DNA of 21,539 bases from contig JANBPT010000825.1 of NCBI GenBank assembly GCA_027575765.1, forward strand, positions 1 through 21,539, written 5' to 3'. The first letter of the stretch is position 1. Each line of letters opens with the position of its first letter. Positions 10,265 to 21,079 of this stretch are shown here, piece by piece. Under the pieces are notes generated by a model. That model was not told where the DNA came from. It did not search any database and saw only the letters and a list, made by a program, of their open reading frames with translations. The position numbers and the translations under genes are program-made. The DNA is from Tieghemiomyces parasiticus. Its lineage: Eukaryota > Kickxellomycota > Dimargaritomycetes > Dimargaritales > Dimargaritaceae.

Positions 10265-11541
10265 CTAACCAAACATCTTGCTGTAAGCCTGGCGGGCCTT
10301 GGCCAACTTGGCCTGCTGGCGCCGATTGACCGCGTTCAGCTCGTTGCGAATGGACGAGTCGTTGGGCATCAGCTGGCTGGCGGCCTTAAGGTCCTCGAGG
10401 GCGGCTTCGTCGTTCTTCCGCAGGACAAAGGCCGAGGCACGACGGAAGTGGGCCTTGCACCGGTCGGTCGGAGTGGTTAGATTGGTGGGCATCTCCAGCA
10501 CTGTCGTGCTGAACTGGATGGTACTCTCGGGATCCTTTAGCTTAAGCCCGCACGCCGCGCAGTTAAGATAGCATGACGTCTTGAGGGTGGAAAACTGGGG
10601 CTGCAGGGTGCCATCTGGGTCGGTCTCTTTGTCAAAGATGGCAAACTCGTTCAGGTAACGAATGGCCTTCTTGTACTTGCGCAGCGACAGCGCCAGTCGG
10701 CCCTCCTTGAACAGGGTGTTGCCGATGGCCTTCATCTCTTGGCCCACCCGAAGCAGGTCCGCGGCCTCCCTGGGGCCCTCGTAATCGTCCGGGAAGTCCG
10801 GGTAGTTGTCACCACCCACTCCGTCGCCCTGGACACCGTCGGGCTCGCCTTCGGCCAGCTCCCCGCAGTCCACGATGGTCACGGGCACCACGGGCTTGTC
10901 GTTCTCGCCCGTCTTGAGGTACTCGATGGCGCGGACCACGTCCTTACCCTTCAGCACTCGGCCAAACACCACGTGCTTGCCGTCTAGGTGCGGGGTGGCG
11001 GCGGTGGTGATGAAGAACTGGGAACCGTTGGTACCCGGGCCGGCGTTGGCCATGGACAGCAGGAAGGGTTGGTCGTGGATGCGCTCAAAATTCTCGTCCT
11101 CAAACTTCTCGCCGTAGATACTCTCACCGCCGGTACCGTTGTGGGCCGTGAAGTCACCGCCCTGGATCATAAAGTTTCGGATCACTCGGTGGAAGGTGCA
11201 GCCCTTGTAACTCAGAGGCACGCCAGCGTGGGAGCTGTCGCCCTTCTCGCCCGTGCACAGAGCGCGGAAGTTCTCCGCGGTCTTGGGCACAACGTCGGCA
11301 TACTGTGGGGGAAGCGTGGCAGTGGGAGGGGGTAGGAAGGTATAACCCAAGGGAAGGACGGGTTAACAAGGAGGTGGTATCAATGGTTGAAGCGAAGGTC
11401 CGCTGGCTTCGCAGCCCACGCAGGGAAACGATCCTATGGCGGAGAGGAGAGGCGTGATTCCCAACTTACCAGCTCCATGACGATCCGGCCCTCAGGCTCG
11501 TCGCCAATGTTGATGTCGAAGTAAACGCGCGGGTTGGGCAT
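10265..11541 (-). CDS. CYP40: Cyclophilin-40, peptidyl-prolyl isomerase with TPR domain (Hsp90 co-chaperone)
   Basis: Exon 1 is 11541–11470 (24 codons, [13 protein letters not shown] through MEL). The intron is 11469–11303 (GTAAGT to CACAG), and exon 2 is 11302–10265. The 369-residue product equals the usual length of the family (about 370; yeast Cpr6 similar). The cyclophilin domain covers about 5–172, with catalytic R63 in [15 protein letters not shown] and F121 in SQFFIT. H129 stands where cyclophilin A has the cyclosporin-contacting Trp, as in other Cyp40 proteins. The TPR domain (about 207–350) keeps the carboxylate-clamp pattern that binds the MEEVD tail of Hsp90: K215, N219, N271, K307 and R311. 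Its role is to assist folding of Hsp90 clients in the cytosol or nucleus. The short first exon is fixed by homology and by a perfect donor. Confidence 0.95.
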
Positions 11542-12047
11542 GGTGAGAGACAGTCGATAGGGAATGGGGGGTCGTGAAGACAATGGAGAAATGCGAGGGA
11601 TGCTGAGGTCTGAAGAACGAAGTAAATAGCGACCGGCGTAAGGAAGTTAACTTGTCGGGTTCAATTGTTCTATCAACTTGTCCAAAAGCTCCTAAACACA
11701 CACACACACACGCACACCAGTCCCACGGCGGGGCCATCACTTGACGTTCGCTAGGTTCGGCGGGATTCTATGGCTCCCATTTACCCTCCACTGAAACTTC
11801 ACCTTCCTTTCTACCATCCCACAGGACTTCTGTCCGCTTCCATCTCGCTCTCGACGATTGTTGCGGTCCACCCTGGGTGCCGGGCAGCACCCACTTCGAA
11901 GGCATTTGGTCCCCCTCTGCAGAGCTACTGTGGCGGCTAGAGCCCAATATGTTATATAGATTAGCCTTGTTCATATCAGTTAGAGCATAATACCCAGCCC
12001 CCAAGCGGCCATCCGTTTTCCTGACCAACTCATTTAGCAGCAGTGGA
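11542..12047. other. Intergenic region upstream of cyclophilin-40
   Basis: This spacer is the promoter and leader of CYP40 and the 3' end of the unknown secreted gene, both on the minus strand. It contains a CA repeat, a small perfect inverted repeat (GGGTGC/GCACCC at 11875–11892), and one head-to-head GAAACTTC at 11793–11800. The last resembles two units of a heat-shock element, which would suit an Hsp90 co-chaperone, but a clear third unit is missing. Confidence 0.5.
11697..11710. repeat. CA dinucleotide repeat
   Basis: Seven CA units, followed by the interrupted copy CGCACAC, lie about 155 bases upstream of the CYP40 start. On the transcribed strand this reads as a GT tract in the promoter or leader. 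A microsatellite of this size may vary between strains. Confidence 0.8.
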
Positions 12048-13375
12048 TCAAGCCGTCGTGGGGTGGTGTACGTACTGTGGCGGGGGTGGACCATCCTCAA
12101 TGTTGGAGTCCAGGGTAGCAATTTCCGTGTACGCAGGTAACGGGTTGTCACCATAGAAGTCAGGTGGTTGGTCTTCATATCGTGCCGTCAATACGGCTTT
12201 TGGCATAGCAATTAGCAGCTCATTAGCACGAATGGTGAACAAATGGTTGTTACGAAAGAGGGCCTCCTGGCTCTTCAAGGCGAGGGAGTCCTTCTCGAAC
12301 TGCTTCTTCACTTTTTTCGCCGGAAGCAGCAGCTGATCCACCAGCCTGTTGGGTCGGATAAGGTTGAATTTCATCCCCAGAGCCACCGCCAGAAGATAAG
12401 ACGGGCTGCTCGGCAGTTCCTGGTTAAGGGCCCGCAGCAGACTCGAATACGCTGTCATCGCCAAGTGGACCTGCACTAGGACCCGCAGGCGTTCCACGGC
12501 CATGTTCACCAAGATTGCCTCTGCCCCGGGCTGGACAATGGTGCAGCGGGCGATCCAAGCTCGCCACATGGGTGACAGGCCGGCCAAGTGCTTCTGCACG
12601 GCTGCGGGAAAGAATTTGCCCTCGGCCAGGGCCTGTACCACGAAGGCAACGTTGGCGGGGTTATTCTCCATGACGAATAAGAGGCAGGCGTAGCGACCAC
12701 GGTTGACTGGTATCAGCCGTCTGTATTGCACCTGGGTATATTCACCCTCGGCAGCCGCCACATCGTCCGAGAGCTGCCGCCTCTGTTGTGTAGTTAACCC
12801 CGAAATCATGGTGTTGCGGCGTCCGGTCAGCTTGTGGGTGACTTTGCCGAGGATACTTGAGGTTTGGGAGGCCACGCTTCTAAAGCAGCTAAGTACGACA
12901 GCGTCGAGTAGTGGTGAGCCTACCACAACTTGGTCCATGAAGGCCTCCACCTGGTCTTCGGTCGGCCGTTCGCCTTCGATCGCAATCTGTACGGTCCAGT
13001 TTGTGCAGTAGTAATTAAAAGGTGACAACAGGTTATAGTACCAGCAGGGTTAGGAATAGGTCGGCTAGGTGGACTCTGACGAGGTCGGTACTACCCGGTG
13101 AAACCACTGGAGGGTAAACATACCGAAGGATGCACAATCTTTCTCGTACCGGAGTCCACCTGATAGGCGGTCCAGTCCGGGACGACGGCGTTGCTCGAGG
13201 GCCCGGGCGCTAACGGTGGGAGGGAATCGGAGACGGTAGGCGGGGAAATACTAGGCGACTGGCCAGGTCGCTCGAAGAAGCCCGACGTTATCCAGGTTCT
13301 GAGTCGACGGACGTCATTGGTGGCCCACCCTGACGAACAGAGCGCCAAAAGGGCCAGAAGCTGTGCGCACTGCAT
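12048..13375 (-). CDS. Secreted protein of unknown family, two exons
   Basis: Exon 1 is 13375–13124 (84 codons). The intron is 13123–12987 (137 bases, GTATGT to TACAG, with a CTAAC branch-like site near 13050). Exon 2 is 12986–12048. The 396-residue product begins with a clear signal peptide, MQCAQLLALLALCSSGWA, probably cut before TND. A short basic stretch follows, then a Ser/Pro-rich linker at about 38–62, then a mostly helical Ala/Leu-rich body (about 85–350). Lys-rich KKVKKQFEK lies late in that body, and the tail is proline-rich (GPPPPQYVHH). There is no obvious catalytic motif, membrane span or Cys-rich pattern. I do not recognise the family. Both exons are needed because neither has a credible ATG plus full length alone: exon 2 is open upstream only from a TTG. 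Secretion is inferred from the N-terminus. Confidence 0.65.
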
Positions 13376-13720
13376 GGCTGGTTGGGTGTTGGTGACCAAC
13401 GGTATTAATACGGCGGCCGGTGCCAGACCGGGGACGGTGGAGGTGACGAGATACGCGGACACCGGGTCAATAGGTCGAACTTATCACCAAATACAAGGTG
13501 AATGGCTTGAGAGCTAAGGGTGCCGGGCAGCGTGGGCAGGATGGTCGTCCGTTGGGTAGCGATATTGCGGGCGTGGCCTCTAGACAAACTCTGCTAAAGA
13601 AAATGATATTCCTAGGTAGAGGCGTGGATGATTCTCGGCTATACCCAAAGGGGAGAGAGATGAAAAAAAGGTGGCTGTAATAGGGAGAGGAGCGGGGGCC
13701 GAGGCGTGAAATCCAATGGT

Positions 13721-13727
13721 TTATATA
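13721..13727 (-). promoter_or_regulatory. Candidate TATA box for the unknown secreted gene
   Basis: On the minus strand the sequence is TATATAA, just downstream of an ATTGG (inverted CCAAT) at 13713–13717. It lies about 350 bases before the ATG at 13375, which implies a long leader. Motif support only. Confidence 0.3.
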
Positions 13728-14434
13728 CGCATCTGTGCCAGTGCGCCAGCTGCCGATGGTGAGGGACAAGGCCCACCACTGGCCATGCAAAACCATCACC
13801 AGCGACGACGGGACCCCGATGGATCAGCAGCATCGGACCCTGTGCGCCCGTCGTTGTATGGACTGATGGCTATTGGGGTGTGCAACCCAGAATGCCCTCC
13901 TCCAGCCAACCGGCGACATCATTGGCGGAGGTTGCTTGTCCAAGCGTTCCACGTAGCGGCGTAGCCCCTCTATTAGCTTTCCCTCCCCTCGTTCCTGTCA
14001 TCGTCATGGTATGCTGCCACGGAGGCTGAGGTGACGCCCGCGACGGCTTCCTAATCGGGTAGCGGGGCCTGTGCGCTGGCTAATCTTCCAGCTGGGGGTG
14101 GGTTTGGCCCCCGATCGATGCGACCTCCGCCAACTGGGGCGGGGTGTTAACTGGTAGGTATTGGGAGGGCCAGCTCTGGCAGATAATTGCAGATGATGAG
14201 AGGTAACGGAATCGGGGCTCCTGGCTCCCCAGTTGGAGGGTAGGTCGGGACAGCGCAGCTAGCCCTACGGCCTTGCTCAGCGTCCTAGTGCTCTTGTTGT
14301 GGATGGCTGGGGCCATCGGCCGGTCTCCGCTGGATATTCCGCCACCCAAGGCTTTAGACAACGCTTACATCACTTACGGTGTGTACCTGCCGCGCCGCAG
14401 CATCCATTCAACCATCCCATGGATCACCCACAGC

Positions 14435-14440
14435 ACGCGT
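14435..14440. promoter_or_regulatory. ACGCGT element (MluI cell-cycle box) upstream of PDS5
   Basis: A perfect palindromic ACGCGT 350 bases before the PDS5 start. In yeasts this box binds MBF and drives G1/S transcription, including cohesin genes. Regulation here is inferred from motif and gene identity. Confidence 0.4.
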
Positions 14441-14526
14441 GTGGGAGCCCCGAAACCTCTGCCCCTGTGCGGGCGACGCGCCAGGTTAGCCACCCGCCCA
14501 CCCCCCCCTGCTGCCTAGCCCGCTCA

Positions 14527-14532
14527 ACGCGT
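14527..14532. promoter_or_regulatory. Second ACGCGT element upstream of PDS5
   Basis: A second exact ACGCGT, 258 bases before the PDS5 start and 92 bases from the first. Related CGCG cores lie at 14476–14482 (ACGCGCC) and 14759–14766 (ACGCGCGT), giving a small cluster near this gene. Confidence 0.4.
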
Positions 14533-14789
14533 CCTCGCCGCATACATGCCCCGCGTCGATCCAGTAGGTGCATTTCAGCATCACCACACACAGCCTCTTC
14601 ATTCGCTCACTCCTCTGGCTTCCCCATCGCGTTTCGCCGCCCCATTGTCAGTTGCGCTTCCCGCCCCATTGCCGTTTCCTCTCCGCCGTCTAGTCGAGTT
14701 TTCTGGCTCTGGTCGAAACGCCCAGGTTGCCCCCTCACCAACCAGCGACTATTCGCCTACGCGCGTCTCACTCGCCAATAGAAATCGCC

Positions 14790-17700
14790 ATGGCCACCCT
14801 TCAGACCCTCCAGTTCAAACTAAAGCTGGTGCCAGACGGCAAGAAGACGATACCTCCGGCGGAGCTCGCCAAACGGTTGACGGTAGGTCGCCCCATGCGG
14901 CAACGATGTCAGGCACTGACCACATCCTCGATTCGACCACACCAGAAGGACCGCGTGGCCAGACGGCGTTCGGCCAACGTCTGACCTTAGCCCCGTTCCT
15001 CCCTTGCCCATTATTGTATGGCCTCCTTGCTCCTCCCGAACAGACCCTCCACACCGAACTTGCCGAACTAGACCAGGAGGCCGTGGATGTGCGAAGCCTA
15101 GACACTGTCGCCCGACACCTCATCACCCCCGCCCTCCTGGCCCACAAAGAGGACGGCGTACGGATCCGCGCCGCCTGCTGCCTGGCCGATGTACTGCGCT
15201 TGTACGCCCCCGAAGCCCCCTACGATGACGGTCAGCTGCGCACCCTCTTCGAGGCCTTTCTACAGGAACTGGGTCATTTGGCCCAGGGCGATGGGCCGGA
15301 CTTTCCACTCTACTTTTACCTGCTCGAGAGTCTGTCCACTGTCAAAAGCGTGGTGTTGGTGGTTGATCTGCCCAACCCAGAACCCCTGATTGTGGAATTC
15401 TTCCGTCTCTTCTTTGACTTGACCCACCCAGACCAGTCCCGCAACCTGCAGCTTTGCATGGTTGACATTCTGCAGCAGCTGGTTGAGGAGGCCTCCGCGG
15501 TGCCCCAGGAGGTGGTGGATATTCTACTCGCGCAATTCCTCAAGAAGCGTCAGACCGCCAACCCTGCAGCACACCAGCTGGCCTGCGACCTGTGTAATGC
15601 CGCCACCGACATCCTGCAAAAGTACATTGGTCAGTACTTTACAGACGTGATCGTTACCGCCAGCCAGCATGCGCACGCCGACGGGCCCAGCCCTGAGCAG
15701 CTCACCGACTTCAAGACCGCCCATTACCTCATCAAAGAGCTCAACCGCGCCTGCCCCAGTCTGCTGCTGAACGTAATCCCCCAGCTGGCTGAGGAGCTGA
15801 CCCTGGACAACGTCCACCTCCGCACCCTGGCCACCAGCGTCCTGGGTGATATGATTGCCGAACGCGGCCACGCCCTAGTACGCCGTTATCCGGCGGCCTG
15901 GAAGGCCTGGGTGCAGCGTCGCGCTGACAAGAACGTACAAGTGCGCGTGCTATGGGTGGAACTGGCCGTGCACCTCTACCGTGTCCAGCCCCAGCTAGCT
16001 CCCGACATCAATGCGGCCGTACTGAGCAAGGTGGCCGACCCTGAGGAGAAGGTCCGGGCGGCCGTACCGCGGGCCCTAGCCCAGCTTGACTACGACACAC
16101 TGGCCTACGCCCCTCTGGACCCGGCCATCCTGCACGCGGTGGGCCACCGCTGCCGTGACAAACGTGCCCCGCCCCGTCAGGAGGCCTTCCGGGCCCTGGC
16201 CCACATGTTTGGGCTGGCTTACCCAGCCCTAGAGGCCCGCGACCCACGGGCGGTGGAACGGTTCGGCTGGATCCCGGCCACATTCCTGCACACCTTTTAC
16301 GCCAACGAACCGGACGCCCTGGCGGCCGCCGAGCACGCCCTGACGGAAGCGGTGTTCCCGGCCTCCACGTCGTGGACTGACCCCCAGCGCACGCGCCGCC
16401 TGCTGGTAGTGCTGCAACAGCTAGACGATCGGGCTCGCAAGGCCTTCGTCGGATGGCTACAGCGTCAGCGCGCGGCGGGGCGAGAGGTGGGCCACTACCT
16501 CGACTTGTGCGAACGGTACAACGCCGCCGACGACCACGGGGCCGATGACGGCGAGGGGGTCCTGGCCGCGCTCAACCAAATCATCCAGCGGCTGACTGCC
16601 CGCCTACCTGACAGCGCCAAGCACGTCCACCAGCTCTTCACTTTCGCCAAGCTGCACGATCCGCGCCTGTACCGGCTCATGCGCGAGACGCTGGACCCGC
16701 AATTGGAACACCGTGCCATTCGCAAGGCCCAGCGCGAGGCCCTTAAACGACTCGAGTCCCTGGCCCCTACACTGGTGGATACTTTCACGGGCCTGCTGCG
16801 CCGGGTGGCCCTGACCGTGGTCAATGAGTCGATCGTAGTACCCCTGGTGGCCTTCGCCAGCGGGCAGGAGGCAGGCCCGATTGAGGGGCCTGAGGCGACG
16901 CCCACGCGGCCCAGCACTCAGTTGGCCACCCCTGGTGACCCCACGGGTGCCGGTCCGGGGCGCTGGACGGCAGCCGAACTCGCCCCGACCGCCCGATCGC
17001 TGCTGAGCGACCTGGCCACCGTGTTCCCAGAATTGTACAAGCGACATGCCGCCGAGCTGCTGGCCCTGCTCAACGATGGCCCTGCGGGTGCGACTGACGA
17101 CGCCCAGAGCCTGCAGACCCTGGCCCAGTTCGCCAAGGTCTACCCAGCTGACGTGCCCAGCGATGCCGCGGCGGTCCGCCGCCTGCGGGCCTACGCCGAA
17201 CGGGGCTCACCTACTGAGGCCAAATACGCCGCGGCTGTGCTGGCCCACCTACCCGGCGCCACCGGGGAGACGGCGTGCTCCACGATCATGAAGACGGTGA
17301 CCGCATTTTTCACGCCCGAACGACTGACTCAGGCCGCCAAAGCGGGGAAAACGGATGGCACGCTCGCCACTGTGCTGGCCCACCTGCGCGTAGCTGCCCA
17401 GATCGCCCGACACCGCCCCACGGCCTTCGCTCCGTACGCCGACACTCTAACCCAGGTCGTCCTACGCGAGGTGGTGCGTCGCCCGTCCGGCGAAGCGGGC
17501 GACGCCGACTGGGTAGCCCCCGCGGACCTGGATTTAGCCACGCGCTGCCGGGGCGCTGGTCTCAAGCTATTTGCCGCTCGCCTACTGGGTAGCCCGGCCG
17601 CCGCCGTGGTGAGCACTGTCGCTCCACCCGTTCTCCAACTGCTCTACCAGACGGTGGCGCGGGACGGCGAGCTTGCGACTGACCAGACCACTCCGCCGGC

Positions 17701-18820
17701 TGCGCGCAGCTTCCTCCGGCTGACCGCGGCCACGACCCTCCTGCTGTTGGCCGGCCAGGAGCGGTATGATGCTTTGCTTGCCCCCAACCAGGTCGAGCGG
17801 CTGGGTACGGTGATTCAGGACCCATGTTATCCTGTCCGTCGCGCGTTCGCCGGTAAGCTGATTGGGCACCTTAACCAGTTTCGCCTTCCGCAGCGTTACC
17901 TGCCCTGCCTGTTTCTGGTGGCTTACGACACGGAAGCCGAGATGCAGCTTATCGTGCGGTCCTTTGTCAAGCGGCAGATGGCGCTGGCTGCAGTGCGCGA
18001 CCGCTTCGCCGCCCTGTACGAGACCGCCCTGCCACGCCTGCTGCACCTACTGGCCCACGACCCGGATTTCCAACCCGAGGTGGCCAAGCTACTCCTGGTC
18101 ACCGGGTACATTGACTTCTACCTTGACCTAGTGGCGCGGGCTGAGAATGTATCGCTAATCTTTTACCTGGTCTCCCAGCTCAAGACCGTGGCAGACCGGA
18201 TCGCCAGTACAGCGGACGGGAGTGAACCGCTCTACGCGCTTAGTGACCTAGCCCAGTACCTCATCCAGGAGCGGTGTCAGGCCCACCAGTGGCCATTACC
18301 ATCTTACCCGGGCTCAGTAGCCCTTCCGCGCGACCTGTTTGCACCAGTGGAGGACGACACAAGGCTGAGCGAGATTGCCAAACGCAGTTTCCTACCACGG
18401 GACTTCATCCGCGAGCACAACGCCCAAGGGGCCCGCGCGGGGCGGACACCGGCCGCACGTCGCCCTCGGAGTACGGATGCGGGTAAGAGTGCGACCCACG
18501 CGACGAGCGACACCGACGGGGAGGCCGATGGTGGCGCCGAGGCCAGCGAGCGCCCCACGACCCGAAAGCGCCGGACCCCTGCTACCGCACACCGCGCCAC
18601 CCCCGCTGCCAAACGGAAGCGGCGCGGGGCCACCACTTCATCTGAGTCGGAGGACAGCGCCGGGGATAGCGACGCTTCGAACGACGAGGTAGGGGCGGTC
18701 AAATTAATGCGCCGCGAGCCCGAACCACCAGCCACTCCGAGTCGTCGTAATGCTCCGCGACGTGCCCGTGCAACCCGGCAGACGGCCGTCGCATCCGACG
18801 ACGACAGCGACAGTGATTGA
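14790..18820 (+). CDS. PDS5: PDS5, sister-chromatid cohesion regulator (HEAT-repeat cohesin subunit)
   Basis: Exon 1 is 14790–14882 (31 codons, CCATGG start). The intron is 14883–15043 (161 bases, GTAGGT to AACAG), and exon 2 is 15044–18820. The product is 1289 residues, close to yeast Pds5 and vertebrate PDS5A. PDS5 binds cohesin and tunes its loading, release and acetylation on chromatin. The family hallmark is clear: VRIRAACCLADVLRLYAPEAPY, followed by a region ending YFYLLESLSTVKS, then HEAT-like helical repeats. Another conserved block is WIPATFLHTFYANEPDAL. From about residue 1157 the protein turns low-complexity, with alternating basic clusters (TTRKRR, AKRKRR, probable nuclear signals) and acidic Ser/Asp patches, ending SDDDSDSD. 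An upstream in-frame ATG at 14546 would read through the intron and give an N-terminus unlike PDS5. The exon 1 peptide (LQFKLKLVP, then ELAKRL) does resemble the family N-terminus. Confidence 0.93.
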
Positions 18821-19511
18821 GAGCGCGTTATCTATCTGTATCTACTTGACAGTCCATTTTAACCGCCGCTGTATTTTTCTTTGATTCGAAGTCTCATCCG
18901 ATGCACTGATAGCTTCTTTGTATTCCATTGGTAGCCCCCCCTCCATTGTTTGCGTCATTTTAGCCTTATCAATATAATGGGTTAGTAAAACAGCTGATGG
19001 TCTGCTGTTCACTGATTAGGCACCGTTTTCAAACACAAGGAAGGGCTGGTCAATATTCTACCTAATGAGGATGATGCTTGCCATATACCGAGTAGTGGTG
19101 ATGGATAATGAGTCCCACTGATAATGACGCGGTCCTGCCAAGTTTGTTCTATGGCCACCGTAGCGTTCCCTCAGAGCCCCCCCGATTTTTTTTTTAGTTT
19201 TGGAAAACCACAGAATCACCTAACAGTGTGATAGGCTGGCGATTATAGCGAAGGTAAAGGGCGTGAGCGCCTTGATAGCGATGGCCAGCTACCTGTTGCC
19301 GCATGCAATGTACACTGCCCATGAGCAACTATGGCCCTGACATCCATTGCTCTCCCTTTGGTTTAAGTTCAGCTCTTTGCAAGTAGTTTTAGCCCATTGC
19401 CTACACCACCTGCCGATCAAAATTCATCGCTGCGGTGTCCCTTGCGCACTCCCCTATTCGTCACCTACCTTACTTCCCCCCAGCTTAGAACCCGAGTCTA
19501 GACCCTCCACC
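18821..19511. other. Intergenic region between PDS5 and EFG1
   Basis: This AT-richer spacer contains the PDS5 3' end and the EFG1 promoter. A T tract lies at about 19187–19195. No TATA box or gene is evident. The frame of EFG1 is open back to 19347, but the first ATG with a good context is at 19512. Confidence 0.6.
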
Positions 19512-21079
19512 ATGGTTCGACGCACCGGAAAGAAGCGGTCCCGGGAGGAGGACGAGGATTCGTCCTCGAATGCCTTGGCTGTAACAGCGAAGCCAGTCAC
19601 GCCGAAGCCAACGGACGGTAGCCGGAAACCGATTGAGAATGAGACCTCAGGACCCCCGTCGACCGGGCCTCTACCATCCCAATTGGACAGCTTTATAAAG
19701 CATGAGAGCACCGTGGCAGCCAAGCCACGCGACCAGTGCGCCAAAAGGCCCCGGGTGAGCAATGACAAGAAGGTCGAGACGGTGGGCAGCCTGCAACGGG
19801 AGGTCGGAAAACTACAGCGACTGTTGAATAAGGTAAGGGGGAAGGGCTCCCTCCATCATTTTCTTGAAGAACAATGTAAATAGGTGAACCGGGTTTCCGA
19901 GAGATATGGATTGCTGCATTCCAAGCTTGGCTCATCTGCTAAACCGCATGCCTTGTCTCTGCTGACTAACCACCAGCCCCTTGGCTAATATTTTCTCCCA
20001 CCGGTTGCATCCGCTCGCTAATTACGAAGGAACACAAAAACCCTGAGGCCTCGAAAAGGTTTGCACAATTATTGCGATCGGCCTACCTACGCCTATTTAA
20101 GGCCGAATACCAGCGCAATGTGAAGCGAGAGTCGGCGGCCGCTCGCCAGCATCAGTTTTATGGTAAGTGTTGTAAACCGTGCGTGCAAAACTTTTCCTTG
20201 GGGTTATCGATAGGTATTATACTCTAGAATCCTCCACTTCTTTGATTTTTATTCCCCGCTAACACACTACCCCCCTTCATAATCCTCGCTTCACTGATCG
20301 CCATTCCCACCATGGCAGACCGAAAGAAGGTGACGAAAGAGCTCCAGAAGGTCGAGCTCGAACTCGCAGAGGAGGGAAGTAGTCTTGACGACGAGGCACG
20401 GGCCCAACTGGAAACCAAACGGGCCGACCTCCAAGTCGACTTGCACTATATAGAGGTAAGTTGCGGTTGACGAGCCCGATCGACTTGATGAGTTATCCAG
20501 TCAACTCTAACCTGGATTGTCCGTAATAGCAACCCCCCCTTTTTTTGGGCCGAATGTCGCCACCGTGGGCCCGAATACCAACTTGTCGCTCAATACATTT
20601 CACCCCTCATTTATCTAACCCCCTCCTCCTTTTTCTCGTTGCCAATTTCAGCACTTCCCGCCGGCCAAACCTTACATATCAATCCGGGCTGTGTTTGGCA
20701 AGAAGAAGGCCGGTCTGAGCGCAGCCCGCAGCCGGATTCGGGAAGAGATCCACCAGGCCACCTTGAATAATACACTAGCTTCGCTCCAAGACCAGCGGTT
20801 CCAGGCCTTTGTTGACCAACGGATCCAGGAGTCGGACGTACCAGACGGTAAGTTAACCGAGCGCACCGTTACTTGGCGTTTTATGGATTTCTTTCCTTCC
20901 TAACTGGGTAAAGTGTTAATATACTGACGAGCTAACTACCCATGCTATCCCCCTCCCTCCTCCCCATCTACCTACCTCGTGGCTACCCTTGTTGTTGACT
21001 CCTACACTCAGAACAAAACGCGCCAACGACCCAAGCCGCGCCAGCCCTGGCCGATAACGACGACTTCTTTGCCATCTAG
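19512..21079 (+). CDS. EFG1: EFG1, 18S rRNA maturation protein, five exons
   Basis: Exons are 19512–19832, 20030–20162, 20319–20455, 20652–20847 and 21012–21079, all GT-AG with matching phases, giving 284 residues. Efg1 is a nucleolar factor of early 18S rRNA processing. Residues 1–90 are charged and disordered with a basic KKRSREEDED start. The family core follows as a long coiled coil: VGKLQRLLNK joins exon 2 (LFKAEYQRNVK), then QHQFYDRKKVTKELQK across the exon 2/3 junction. This parallels the YHMVRFFEKKKALRK block of yeast Efg1. VDLHYIEHFPPAKPYISI across exons 3/4 parallels the yeast block ELCYVINFPKTEKYIAL. The protein ends DNDDFFAI, close to the acidic DDFF end of yeast Efg1. The FFE motif is degenerate (QFYD). 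The start has CCACCATGG context. Introns are 197, 156, 196 and 164 bases. Confidence 0.88.

Larger units (their letters stand above)
13376..14789. other. Divergent intergenic region between the secreted gene and PDS5
   Basis: The left part should be the promoter of the secreted gene (read leftwards) and the right part the promoter and leader of PDS5. An uninterrupted frame at 14207–14518 (+) encodes a hydrophobic stretch resembling a signal peptide, but it has no ATG before that stretch and no match I recognise. CGCG-core elements are listed separately. No RNA gene was found. Confidence 0.5.

Noticed and set aside
11768..12178. Minus-strand frame overlapping the 3' end of the unknown secreted gene
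   Set aside because: It overlaps the end of the supported exon in another frame and shows no splice link or domain.
14207..14518. Open frame with a signal-peptide-like hydrophobic stretch (LLSVLVLLLWMAGA)
   Set aside because: There is no ATG before the hydrophobic segment and no acceptor that would bring one. The downstream part matches nothing I know, and the region lies in the PDS5 promoter.
19265..19275. GCGATGG resembling the PAC element of ribosome-biogenesis promoters upstream of EFG1
   Set aside because: It lacks the full GCGATGAG core and has no neighbouring RRPE match, so it is too weak to list.
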